A stretch of 64,000 nt of DNA. Source: Klebsiella pneumoniae (GTDB taxonomy: Bacteria > Myxococcota_A > UBA796 > SXON01). Made by a program: the position numbers and the translations under genes. Positions 26,117 through 35,304 of the stretch are shown one piece after another. How positions within the stretch are numbered: position 1 is the first letter of the stretch; each line of letters begins with the position of its first letter. The DNA lies in the NCBI GenBank assembly GCA_945862325.1, contig CAMAXZ010000005.1, forward strand, positions 62,001 to 126,000, in the 5' to 3' direction. The notes beneath the pieces were generated by a model. The model was not told the origin of the DNA. It saw only the letters and a program-made list of their open reading frames with translations, and ran no database searches.

Positions 26117-28762
26117 ATGACGACCCGATGGGTGTACGCGTTCGGGGACGGCCGCGCCGACGGCGACGGCACGATGAAGGACCTGCTCGGCGGAAAGGGC
26201 GCGGGGCTCGCCGAGATGACCCGCCTCGGGCTCCCGGTCCCTCCCGGCTTCACGATCACCACCGCCGCGTGCAACCACTGGTTCCGCAACGCGGAGCGGT
26301 ACCCCGACGGCCTCTGGGAAGAGGTGGCGACCGCCCTGGCCGGCGTCGAGGCGATCAGCGGTCGCCGCTTCGGGGACGCGGGGAACCCCCTGCTCTTCTC
26401 GGTGCGGTCCGGCGCTCCGGCGTCGATGCCCGGCATGATGGACACCGTGCTCAACCTCGGGCTCAACGACCGCACGGTCGTGGGGCTCGCGGAGCGCACC
26501 GGCCGTCCCCACTTCGCCTGGGACAGCTACCGACGCTTCGTGACCATGTTCGGCGACGTCGTCCTCGGCATCCACTACACCCGGTTCGCCCGCGTGACCG
26601 ACGACGTCTGCCAGGGCAAGGAGCCCACCGAGCTGCCGATCGAGGCGCTCAAGGCGCTCGTGGGCCGGCTTCAGGGCGTCGTCACCGAGCACAACGGCAC
26701 GTTCCCGCAGGAGCCGGACGAGCAGCTGCGCCTCGCGGTCGAAGCCGTGTTCCGCAGCTTCAACAGCCAGCGGGCCCGCTACTACCGCAAGAGCCACAAC
26801 ATCGCGGACGACTGCGGCACCGCGGTGAACGTCCAGGCGATGGTGTTCGGCAACATGGGCGACAAGAGCGCCACCGGCGTCGCGTTCACCCGCAACCCCA
26901 AGACGGGCGCGCGGATGTTCTTCGGCGAGTGGCTCCCGAACGCGCAGGGCGAGGACGTCGTGGCCGGCACGCACACGCCGAACCCGATCAACCGGCTCGG
27001 CGGTGTCGCCACCGGCGTGACGCTCGACGTCGCCATGCCCGAGGTGTACGCCGAGCTCGAAGCCCTCCAGCAGCGCCTCGAACGCCACCTGCGCGACATG
27101 CAGGACATCGAGTTCACCATCGAGGAAGGTCGGCTCTGGCTCCTCCAGACCCGAAACGGCAAGCGCACGCCCGCCGCCGCGGTGCAGATCGTCGTCGACC
27201 TCGTCGAAGAGGGCCTGATCACCGAAGACGAGGCCCTCCGCCGCGTGAAGGCCGGCGAGCTCGAGCTCGTCCTCCGGCCGGTCCTCGATCCCGACGCGAA
27301 GCGCAAGACGATCGCGCGCGGGCTCGACGCCAGCCCGGGCGCCGCGTCCGGCAAGGTGGTGTTCCACAGCGAAGAGGCCCAGGAGCTCGCCGACAAGGGC
27401 GAGTCCGCCATCCTCGTGCGCCTCGAGACGAGCCCCGAGGACATCCAGGGCATGACCGTGGCGAAGGGCATCTTGACCGCGCGCGGCGGCCAGACCAGCC
27501 ACGCGGCGGTCGTGGCGCGCGGCATGGGCAAGCCGTGTGTGGTCGGCTGCACCGACATCCTGGTCGACTACGGCCGCCAGCTCTTCTACGCCGGCGACAC
27601 CGTCGTGCGCCGCGGCGACTGGATCACCATCGACGGGGGCACCGGCGAGGTGTTCGAGGGGCAGATCCCCACGCTCGCGCCGCCGACGGACAGCGGCGCC
27701 ATGGGCCGGCTCCTCGGCTGGGCGGACGCGCGCGCCCGCCTGAAGGTCCGCGCCAACGCGGACACCGGCGCCGACGCGGCCAACGCCCGCAGCCTCGGCG
27801 CGGTCGGCATCGGCCTGTGTCGCACCGAGCACATGTTCTTCGAGCCCACCGCGCTCCGCGCGATGCGCCAGATGATCCTCGCGGAAGACGAGAAGTCGCG
27901 CCAGCGCGCGCTCAACCTCGTGTTGCCGATCCAGCGCGCGGACTTCGTCGAGATCTTCCGTTCGATGAACGGGCTCCCGGTCACGGTCCGCCTGCTCGAC
28001 CCGCCGCTCCACGAGTTCCTCCCCACCCGCCCGGAAGAGATCAGCACCGTCGCCAAGGACCTCGGCGTCCGCGTCGACGTGCTGACCGAGCGCCTCAAGC
28101 AGCTCCACGAGGCCAACCCGATGATGGGCCATCGCGGCTGCCGCGTCGGCATCACCACGCCCGAGGTCTACAACACGCAGGTGCGCGCGATCTTCGAGGC
28201 CGCGTGCCAGGTCATGCGCGAGGGCGTGGTGGTCATGCCCGAGGTGATGATCCCGCTCGTGTCCATGCCGTCCGAGCTGGAGCGTTGTCGTCGTCAGGTG
28301 GAGGAGACCGCGGAGCAGGTGCTCCACGAGAACCGCGTCACCCTGGAGTACGCCATCGGCACGATGATCGAGCTCCCCCGCGCCGCCGTACTCGCCGACA
28401 AGATCGCGAAGTACGCTGACTTCTTCAGCTTCGGCACCAACGACCTCACCCAGATGACCTACGGGTTCTCGCGCGACGACATGGGCACGTTCTTCAGCGA
28501 GTACCTCGCGAAGGGCGTGCTGCACGAGTCGCCTCTCTCGGTGTTCGACACCGAGGGAGTGGGCGAGCTCGTCAAGATGGCGGCCGAGAAGGGGCGCGCC
28601 GCCAAGCCCCGCCTCAAGCTCGGCGTCTGTGGCGAACACGGCGGCGATCCCACCGGGGTCGCGTTCTTCCATCGCATTGGCCTCGACTACGTCAGCTGCT
28701 CGCCGTTCCGCGTGCCGGTGGCGCGGCTCGCGGCGGCCCACGCGGCGCTCGGAGTCCTGTGA
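26117..28762 (+). CDS. ppdK: pyruvate, phosphate dikinase
   Basis: GGAG precedes the ATG at 26117. The 881-residue product has the ATP-grasp N-terminal domain (about 1-340; LLGGKGAGLAEM, SVRSGAPASMPGMMDTVLNLG), the phosphohistidine domain (GGQTSHAAVVARGMGKPCVVG, His near 461) and a TIM-barrel PEP/pyruvate domain (LCRTEHMFF, FSFGTNDLTQMTYGFSRDD, LGVCGEHGGDP with the catalytic Cys). It interconverts PEP and pyruvate with ATP, Pi, AMP and PPi in the cytoplasm. The length is typical. Its stop overlaps the start of a large lipoprotein gene (GTGA), an unexpected partner. Confidence 0.95.
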   Translation: MTTRWVYAFGDGRADGDGTMKDLLGGKGAGLAEMTRLGLPVPPGFTITTAACNHWFRNAERYPDGLWEEVATALAGVEAISGRRFGDAGNPLLFSVRSGAPASMPGMMDTVLNLGLNDRTVVGLAERTGRPHFAWDSYRRFVTMFGDVVLGIHYTRFARVTDDVCQGKEPTELPIEALKALVGRLQGVVTEHNGTFPQEPDEQLRLAVEAVFRSFNSQRARYYRKSHNIADDCGTAVNVQAMVFGNMGDKSATGVAFTRNPKTGARMFFGEWLPNAQGEDVVAGTHTPNPINRLGGVATGVTLDVAMPEVYAELEALQQRLERHLRDMQDIEFTIEEGRLWLLQTRNGKRTPAAAVQIVVDLVEEGLITEDEALRRVKAGELELVLRPVLDPDAKRKTIARGLDASPGAASGKVVFHSEEAQELADKGESAILVRLETSPEDIQGMTVAKGILTARGGQTSHAAVVARGMGKPCVVGCTDILVDYGRQLFYAGDTVVRRGDWITIDGGTGEVFEGQIPTLAPPTDSGAMGRLLGWADARARLKVRANADTGADAANARSLGAVGIGLCRTEHMFFEPTALRAMRQMILAEDEKSRQRALNLVLPIQRADFVEIFRSMNGLPVTVRLLDPPLHEFLPTRPEEISTVAKDLGVRVDVLTERLKQLHEANPMMGHRGCRVGITTPEVYNTQVRAIFEAACQVMREGVVVMPEVMIPLVSMPSELERCRRQVEETAEQVLHENRVTLEYAIGTMIELPRAAVLADKIAKYADFFSFGTNDLTQMTYGFSRDDMGTFFSEYLAKGVLHESPLSVFDTEGVGELVKMAAEKGRAAKPRLKLGVCGEHGGDPTGVAFFHRIGLDYVSCSPFRVPVARLAAAHAALGVL

Positions 28763-31700
28763 AGCGTACTGGCATCCTCGCGTTCTCCCTGCTCGCCGCC
28801 TGCGCGCGGCAGCAGCCGCTGCCCGACCCGGGCCCGTGCGCGCGGCTGCCGGACGGCGTCTACGAGTGGGGCCAGATCGGCATCGGCACGTGCCTCGCGG
28901 CGCCGACCGACCTCGAGCTGCTCGACGGCGGGTCGGTGCTGGCCGTCAGTAACGCCAATGCCTACGCCGATTTTTCGGGCGGCAGCGTGCTGCTGCTCGA
29001 CGTCGCGGCGCTCGACGTGTCGCTCGGGCGCAACCCGGTGGACACGCTGGCGATCACCGCGGTGGATCGTCCTTCGTACGCGGGCGACATGGCTCTGGCC
29101 TCCGACCGCGGGCTGCTCCTGGTGGCCGACCGGTTCAGCGCGGAGGCGCGCACCCGCGAGTCGGCGGACCACGTGGGCCTCCTCGACGTGACGGACCCGC
29201 GCGCCCCGGTGGCCGCGAAGCGCGCGCCCGACGGGGGCTCCGAGGTCACCGTCGGCTCGGACCCCGCCGCGGTGCACTACGCACGCACGGCCGGGGTGGC
29301 CTTCGTGCTCAACCGCACCGGCCACTCGGTCAGCCTCGTCGACCTCAGCGTCGATCCGGTCGAGGTCGTGGGCCCCGGCGGCGACGGGCGGCTCGTCGCC
29401 TCCGCCTTCGAGGACGTCGACGCCAGCGGCTCCCGCGCGGGGTTCGCGCAGCTCCAGGCGGAGGACGCCGAAGAGCCCGTGAGCGTCGCCTGGTCGATGC
29501 GCTGGTCGATCGGCGCCCTGCGGGCGTGGGTCCCGACCCTCGGCGGCCTGCGGCGGATCAACGGCAACGGCGAGGCCCTGTGGGAGCGGAGCGCGCTCGA
29601 CCTCGACCTCGACGTCGAGGCGGACGGTGAGGGTATCGTCACCGAAGTGACGGATCCGAGCTTCTTCCTCGAAGAAGACACCACCTCCGTCGCGGCGCGC
29701 CTCGTGTTCGTCAACGACGGCGGCGCCGAGCTCCGCGCCGCGGTGGCGGGCGCCGGCCTCGTGGACTGGGCGTTCGAGGCCGCGCCGCTCCTCTCGGCGC
29801 GCGAAGGCGCGTGGGACGCCACGCTGTCGGGGCCCCAGCTCCTCCGTAACGGCGGGTTGACCTGGCTCATCTACGCGGGGGCCGACGCCTCCGGGGGCGG
29901 CATCGGCGCCGCGACCAGCGGCGACGGCGTGAGCTTCGCGCGGGCGTCCACCGGCCCGGTGCTGACGATCGACGGCGAGACCCCGCGGGACCCGGTCGTC
30001 GTGCGCGACACCGACATCGATCGCTGGCGCATGTTCTTCGTCACCGAGGTCGGCGTGCGCCAGGCCGAGAGCGACGACCTGACGAGCTGGACCGTCCGCC
30101 CCGAGATCATCGCGAGCGCCGACGCGCACGGCCCGGAGATCGGCCTCTGGAACGGCTTGTGGCACCTCGTGTACACCGAGGCCGAGGCGGGGGCGTGGGT
30201 CGTGCGGCACCTCGAGAGCGTCGACGGGTACGCGTGGACGGATCGCGGCGCGCCCTTCGCCCTCGACGCCGACGAGGCCACCGCCGCGGTTGCGCCCACC
30301 CTCGCGCTGCAGGCGTGGCCCGACGAGTCCTTCACCCTGACCGACAGCGGCGGCGACGTGTTTCCCCTGTCGCTCGCGCCGGGCGAGGCGGTGGAGAGCC
30401 CCCAAGGGGGCTGGACGGCGCTGGTCACCGTCGGGCACACCCTCGATCCGTCCGAGCTCGACGCGGAGAGCGTGAGCTGGGGCGGGGAGCTCGACGGCGA
30501 CGGCGTGGTGAGCGTGACGGACAAGGACGGGTCGACCTGGATCGGGTCCGACACCGGGCGCGTCTGGGTCACCGCCGCTTCCGCCGAGGCCGACAGCGTC
30601 GGTCGCGCCACCGCCTGGGCGACGGGGGCCGGCGGCAACGTCCTGCTCTTCGCGCGCACGGTGGGGGACGTGACGACGATCGCCCGCGCCACCTCCCCCG
30701 ACGGGGTGGTGTGGACCGTCGGGGGCGACGTGCTCGGCCTCGGCGACTCCTGGGAGAGCGTCTCGGTCGAGCCGGGCAGCGTCGAGCAGCTCGACGACGG
30801 CACCCTCCGGCTCTGGTACGCGGCCTCCGACGGGTCCCGCTGGCGCGTCGGCCTCGCCGAGAGCGTCGACGGCGGCTCGACCTTCACGCGGGTGACCGGC
30901 GCCGTCGAGGCGTGGCAGTTCAACGGGGGCGAGCCGGGCGACTGGGACGACTCCGGCGCGCGCGACCCGTGGGCGCTCACGGACGACGCGGGGGTCACGC
31001 ACCTCTGGTACTCCGGCTTCGACGGCGATCGTTGGCGCGTGGGCCACGCGTCGCGCTCGAGCGACACGGCGGCCTTCGCCTCGGCCGCGGGCGTCGACGA
31101 CGTGCCGCGCGCGATCCTGTCCGGCGGCGGCGGCTTCGGGTACGCCGGCGTGGAGCGCCCGGTCGTGTCGCCGGCGGACGACGGGGGCTACCGCATCGTG
31201 TACACGGGCATCGACGCGGGCACCCGTCGCGTCGGCGCCGCCGTGTCCCGCGCCGGCGAACCGACGTTGGTCCACCTCGAACGCAACTTCCCGACGCTCG
31301 CCGACACCTGGGGCTTCGTGTCGGTGCCCGCCTCCGACGAAGACGCGATCTCGCTCGATCTGCAGGTCGACGGCAACGAGCTGAGCGGTCTCGGCTGCGG
31401 CGCGCTGGCCGCCGACGAGGTCGCGGGGATGCTCTACGTCGGGTGCAAGCTCGCGCCGTGGATCTACGTCCTCGACGTGCGCGACGACAGCGTCGTCGGC
31501 GACCCCGACCTCAACTACCTCGACGTCGAGACGGTGCTCGTGGTCGAGACGAGCACGATCTTCGGCGGATCGAGCGCCTCGGGCCCGCGCGACCTGATGG
31601 TCGACGCAGCGCGCGGCTGGCTCTGGGCCACGATCGACGAGCCCGAGGCGCTCGTCGCGGTGGACGTGTCCGGTGTGGTCGACGACGACGACGCCGACGT

Positions 31701-32085
31701 GCAGCGCGACGTGGTCGCGACGATGCTGCCGCTCGCTCGCTCGGGATCCCGCGACCGTGGCGCGGACACGCGGAGCTTCGTCGGCCCGGGCCGCATCGCG
31801 CTGCACCCGGACGGCCGCCACCTGTTCGTCACCAACTTCAACGCCAACTCGGTGAGCGTGCTCGACCTCGCCACCGGCGTGCCGGCCACGCAGATCGCCG
31901 AGATCGACGCGGTCGGCGAGAACCCCTACGCCGTGGCGATCAGCCCCGACGGCACGCGCGCCTTCGTCGCCAACTACACGGGAGAGCTGGTGGACGGCGC
32001 GGCTTCGGGCACGATCGTCGTCCTCGACGCCGATCCCGCGAGCCCGAACTTCCTTCGCCCTCTCACCTGGATCGTGAACCGGTGA
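28759..32085 (+). CDS. large lipoprotein with two beta-propellers
   Basis: GTG start coupled to ppdK; 1108 residues. A conventional lipoprotein signal (MKRTGILAFSLLAACARQ, Cys15) is followed by a YVTN-type propeller part (30-210). A central region of about 450 residues repeats TWLIYAGADASGGGIG, LRLWYAASDGSRWRVGLAES and THLWYSGFDGDRWRVGHAS, the pattern of five-bladed GH43/GH32-like propellers. A final YVTN propeller part follows (DGRHLFVTNFNANSVSVLDL, GTRAFVANYTGE). No clear GH43 acid triad is visible, so binding rather than hydrolysis is more likely. A surface location is expected. The stop overlaps the next lipoprotein gene. Confidence 0.75.
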   Translation: MKRTGILAFSLLAACARQQPLPDPGPCARLPDGVYEWGQIGIGTCLAAPTDLELLDGGSVLAVSNANAYADFSGGSVLLLDVAALDVSLGRNPVDTLAITAVDRPSYAGDMALASDRGLLLVADRFSAEARTRESADHVGLLDVTDPRAPVAAKRAPDGGSEVTVGSDPAAVHYARTAGVAFVLNRTGHSVSLVDLSVDPVEVVGPGGDGRLVASAFEDVDASGSRAGFAQLQAEDAEEPVSVAWSMRWSIGALRAWVPTLGGLRRINGNGEALWERSALDLDLDVEADGEGIVTEVTDPSFFLEEDTTSVAARLVFVNDGGAELRAAVAGAGLVDWAFEAAPLLSAREGAWDATLSGPQLLRNGGLTWLIYAGADASGGGIGAATSGDGVSFARASTGPVLTIDGETPRDPVVVRDTDIDRWRMFFVTEVGVRQAESDDLTSWTVRPEIIASADAHGPEIGLWNGLWHLVYTEAEAGAWVVRHLESVDGYAWTDRGAPFALDADEATAAVAPTLALQAWPDESFTLTDSGGDVFPLSLAPGEAVESPQGGWTALVTVGHTLDPSELDAESVSWGGELDGDGVVSVTDKDGSTWIGSDTGRVWVTAASAEADSVGRATAWATGAGGNVLLFARTVGDVTTIARATSPDGVVWTVGGDVLGLGDSWESVSVEPGSVEQLDDGTLRLWYAASDGSRWRVGLAESVDGGSTFTRVTGAVEAWQFNGGEPGDWDDSGARDPWALTDDAGVTHLWYSGFDGDRWRVGHASRSSDTAAFASAAGVDDVPRAILSGGGGFGYAGVERPVVSPADDGGYRIVYTGIDAGTRRVGAAVSRAGEPTLVHLERNFPTLADTWGFVSVPASDEDAISLDLQVDGNELSGLGCGALAADEVAGMLYVGCKLAPWIYVLDVRDDSVVGDPDLNYLDVETVLVVETSTIFGGSSASGPRDLMVDAARGWLWATIDEPEALVAVDVSGVVDDDDADVQRDVVATMLPLARSGSRDRGADTRSFVGPGRIALHPDGRHLFVTNFNANSVSVLDLATGVPATQIAEIDAVGENPYAVAISPDGTRAFVANYTGELVDGAASGTIVVLDADPASPNFLRPLTWIVNR

Positions 32086-33935
32086 CCGCCCTCCTCGCGC
32101 TGCTCGCGTGCAGCGACACCGCCACCATTCCGCTCCACTTCGACGGCCCGGTCGCCGCCGCCGTGCTCACGTCGGCGGACGGTCCTTTCGTCGAGCCCGT
32201 GGGCTACGTCGCCAACCGGCTCTCGGGCGTCATCACCCCGCTCGACCTCAAGCACGGGCGCCTGCTGACGGACGACCCGACGGCGAGCTTCCTGCGCGCG
32301 GCGGCGATCCCCACCGGCTCGGGTCGCCTGCTCTCCGACGTCGCGGTGGTCGGAGGGGGCGACGTGGTCATGGTGTGGGCGATCGACCAGCAGAACGCGC
32401 AGATCCTGCACGTGCCGCACGTGACCGGGCTCGGCGCGGACGGCGCGCCCGCCGAGCCCGAAGCCGCGGTCGGCGAGGTGCGCTTCGTGGACGTGGACGG
32501 CAGCGGCGATGCCCCGACGCTGTCCGACGTCGAGGTGCGAACCGGGTTCACGACCACCGAAGACTGGTCGATCGAGCACGACGGCGCGCGCTGGTGGGCG
32601 AAGGGCGCGCGCTCCGGCGTGCAGAGCGCCGCGCCCGTCTCGGGGGAGGCGTGGGCCTCCGACGCGCGAGAGCTCAGCTTCGTCCTCGAGGGGACCGCCA
32701 CGAAGGGGGATCGCTTCGAGCTGCGCACGGAGTCCGGGCTGCGCGAGATCACGCTCGAGGGGGCGCGCCCGCTCGGGCTGCTCGCGCTCGACGGCCGCGT
32801 GTACGTCACGGGCGATCACGGCGTCGTCACGGTGTTCGACGGCATCACCGGCGCGGCGATCGGCGCCGTCGGCTTGCCCGAGGGCGCGCAGCCGGGCCGG
32901 CTCACCGGCGCGCCGGACGGGCGGGTGTTCGCCACCGACGGCGCGTCCGCGGTCGTGTGGATCCTTAGCTTCGACCTCGATCCTGACCCGACGACGGTCG
33001 CGGTGGAGGCCCTCCCTGTGGCCGCGCCGCTCGTCGATCTCGCGTGGGTCGGCGGCGAGGACGCGGCGGGGGTGCCGTTCGACCACCTCTTCGTCGCGCC
33101 GATCGGCGCGGGTCGCGTCGACGTGTGGGATCTCGCCGGGGCCGCCTGGGTCGACCCGAACCCGCTCTCTCCGGAGGTCGAAGGGGTCGCCCTCGGTTCG
33201 CCGATCACGGGCCTCGCCGCGTCGCGCGGACCGGTCACCTTGCCGCACGCCGACGCGTACGGGGCCTACCCGCGCGTGCCCACGGTCGCGGTGGCCACGG
33301 GCGACGGCTACCTGTTCCAGCTCGAGGGGCCGACCGGCTGCGCGGTGCGCGACGCGCGCGGCCCGCACGCTCCGAACCCGCTCTACGACGGGCAGGTCGA
33401 GTACGCCGGCCTCGTCGACCTCGGCGCGGAGAGCGACGAGAGCCTGCTTCCGGATGAGGTCACCGGCGAGCAGGTGGTGACGTCCCCGTGCGGCGGCGTC
33501 GCGCTCGGCGAGAGCTGGACGCTCACCTACCAGGGCGCCACCCTCGACTGGTCAGTCGAAGGCACCTTGAGCGGACTCCAGGCGGCGCGTGCCCGGTCCG
33601 ACGAGCGCTACCTGAGCGACGACGGCGCGATCAGCTTCGTCATCGCGTCCGGCGCCCGCCCGGCGACCGACGGCGACTCGTTCACCTTCACGATCGACCG
33701 CGGACTGTCGGTGGTCCGGTGTTCGGACGTCGACGGCGACTCTGCGTGCGGCACCAACGACACGGCGTGGGACTTCCCCGGGCGCCCCGCCACCTTCGAG
33801 ACCCTCAACGGCCCGGTCGGCGGCGGCTGGGACGCGGTGGACCGCCGCCAATACGGCCTCCTCCCCGTCACCCTCTCGGACCTCGTGGCGCGCGTGCGGC
33901 TCGAGGCCGGCGACGCCGACGTGCGCTGGCAGTAG
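32082..33935 (+). CDS. lipoprotein with beta-propeller and duplicated unnamed domain
   Basis: GTG start coupled to the gene before; 617 residues beginning MTALLALLACSDTATIP (Cys10). Two copies of a domain of about 75 residues (about 157-232 and 480-555) share the plan W(S/T)-x-x-(H/Y)-x-G, SG(V/L)Q, SDxxxxSFV and GDxFxxxxxxGL. They flank a propeller part (RVYVTGDHGVVTVFDGITG, DGRVFATDGASAVVWIL). An Asp/Cys segment (RCSDVDGDSACG) near 560 may bind calcium. No enzyme motif is seen. With its upstream neighbour it forms a coupled pair of large surface lipoproteins; function unknown. Confidence 0.7.
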   Translation: MTALLALLACSDTATIPLHFDGPVAAAVLTSADGPFVEPVGYVANRLSGVITPLDLKHGRLLTDDPTASFLRAAAIPTGSGRLLSDVAVVGGGDVVMVWAIDQQNAQILHVPHVTGLGADGAPAEPEAAVGEVRFVDVDGSGDAPTLSDVEVRTGFTTTEDWSIEHDGARWWAKGARSGVQSAAPVSGEAWASDARELSFVLEGTATKGDRFELRTESGLREITLEGARPLGLLALDGRVYVTGDHGVVTVFDGITGAAIGAVGLPEGAQPGRLTGAPDGRVFATDGASAVVWILSFDLDPDPTTVAVEALPVAAPLVDLAWVGGEDAAGVPFDHLFVAPIGAGRVDVWDLAGAAWVDPNPLSPEVEGVALGSPITGLAASRGPVTLPHADAYGAYPRVPTVAVATGDGYLFQLEGPTGCAVRDARGPHAPNPLYDGQVEYAGLVDLGAESDESLLPDEVTGEQVVTSPCGGVALGESWTLTYQGATLDWSVEGTLSGLQAARARSDERYLSDDGAISFVIASGARPATDGDSFTFTIDRGLSVVRCSDVDGDSACGTNDTAWDFPGRPATFETLNGPVGGGWDAVDRRQYGLLPVTLSDLVARVRLEAGDADVRWQ

Positions 33936-33950
33936 GCCGGCGCCCGAAGC

Positions 33951-35294
33951 TCAGATCGCGAGGCGGATCGCCAGATCCGACGTGAACACGCCCTTCGGAT
34001 CGACCCGCGCCTTCAGGGCCCGGAACTCGTCGAGCCGGGGGTACATCGCGGCGAAGGTCTCGGGGCGGAGCAGGGCGTCCTTACCGAGGTACACGCGCCC
34101 GCCGGCCTCGAGCACCATGGCGTCGAGCCGGTGCACCAGCGCGGCGGTGCCCGGGCGGATCGGGAAGTCGATCGCGAGCGTGTAGCCTTCGAACGGGAAC
34201 GAGAGCGGGCCGTTCCCGGGCGGGCCCATGCGCTTGAGGACGTTCAGGAGCGGGAGATCGCCCGAGACGGCGATGGCCTCGAGGATGCGGCGCAGGTGGA
34301 GCGGACCGTCGCGCAAGGGCACGACGAACTGGTACTGGGTGAAGCCGCGGCGGCCATAGCCGCGGTTCCAATGGGCGATCGCGTCGAGGGGGTAGAAGAA
34401 CTTCTCGTAGTGGGCGAACGGGGCGCCCCGCGCGAGCACCTGCCGGATGACGAGCTGAACGAGGCGGGCGGTCAAGGAGTTGAGCAGGAAGCTCGGGAGC
34501 TCGAAGGGCACGGACACCCGCGGGGGGCCGCTGACCTTCAACGGGGGCCGGTCCGCCGGGAGCTCGTCCGCGCGCGCGTGGTCGCCGACCGTCAGCACCC
34601 CGCGCCCGAGCCGCGCGCCGGTGTCGAACGGGTCGATGTTGGCCACGGAGTAGGGGAACGAGGCGTCGGCCCGCGCCATCTCGTCGAGGAGCTCGTCGAG
34701 GTCGCGCGCCACGATCGCGCGCTGCCTGAACCAGGTCGTCTCGACGCGGCGCAGGCGGACGCGCGCCGAGAGCACCACGCCCAAGAGGCCCATCCCGCCG
34801 AAGCACCCGTAGAACAGCTCGGGCTCGTCGTGGCGGCTGCACTCGACCACACGTCCGTCGGCGAGGAGGAGACGAAAGGACTCCACGCAGCGCTCGAAGG
34901 TGCCTTGGACGTGGTGCGCCTTGCCGTGCACGTCGTTGGCGATGCACCCGCCGACCGTGACGTGCTTCGTGCCGGGCGTGATCATCGGGAACCACCCGCG
35001 CGGCGCGAAGTCGCGGACGATGTCGCCGAGGCTCACGCCCGCGCCGCAGTCGAGCACGCCAGTCTGCTCGTCGAAGCTGCGATATCCGCCGATGTCGGTG
35101 AGGGTGAGCACGCGACCGCCGCGCAGGGTGGCGGCGTCGCCGTAGCTCCGACCGAGGCCGCGCGGCACGGTGCCCCCCGACCACACGGCATCGAACACGT
35201 CGGCTTCGGACGCGGGGATCCGCTCCTCGCAGTACACGCGGGGGTAGCCGCCCCAGCCGGACATCTCGCGGCGCCGCGGATCGAGAGGCTTCAT
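33951..35294 (-). CDS. DprE1-like FAD-dependent oxidoreductase
   Basis: The 447-residue product belongs to the VAO/PCMH flavoprotein fold. MSGWGGYPR near the start, VPRGLGRSYGDAA (about 43-55), TPGTKHVTVGGCIANDVHGK (106-125), TQYQFVVPLRDG and VYLGKDALLRPE (Lys) match decaprenylphosphoryl-ribose 2'-oxidase DprE1. DprE1 oxidises the 2' hydroxyl of decaprenyl-phosphoryl-ribose, and the partner reductase DprE2 completes epimerisation to arabinose. No DprE2-like reductase or prenyl-phosphate transferase is nearby. The substrate is therefore only probable; an aldonolactone oxidase is the alternative. The gene is 10 bases downstream of the hybrid kinase. Confidence 0.8.
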   Translation of the reverse strand: MKPLDPRRREMSGWGGYPRVYCEERIPASEADVFDAVWSGGTVPRGLGRSYGDAATLRGGRVLTLTDIGGYRSFDEQTGVLDCGAGVSLGDIVRDFAPRGWFPMITPGTKHVTVGGCIANDVHGKAHHVQGTFERCVESFRLLLADGRVVECSRHDEPELFYGCFGGMGLLGVVLSARVRLRRVETTWFRQRAIVARDLDELLDEMARADASFPYSVANIDPFDTGARLGRGVLTVGDHARADELPADRPPLKVSGPPRVSVPFELPSFLLNSLTARLVQLVIRQVLARGAPFAHYEKFFYPLDAIAHWNRGYGRRGFTQYQFVVPLRDGPLHLRRILEAIAVSGDLPLLNVLKRMGPPGNGPLSFPFEGYTLAIDFPIRPGTAALVHRLDAMVLEAGGRVYLGKDALLRPETFAAMYPRLDEFRALKARVDPKGVFTSDLAIRLAI

Positions 35295-35304
35295 GGGGGC
35301 GACT

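Noticed and set aside
28687-31821. A long minus-strand open frame opposite the large lipoprotein gene
   Set aside because: The coding-strand product has a lipobox and propeller repeats; the antisense translation is a composition-biased shadow with no motif.
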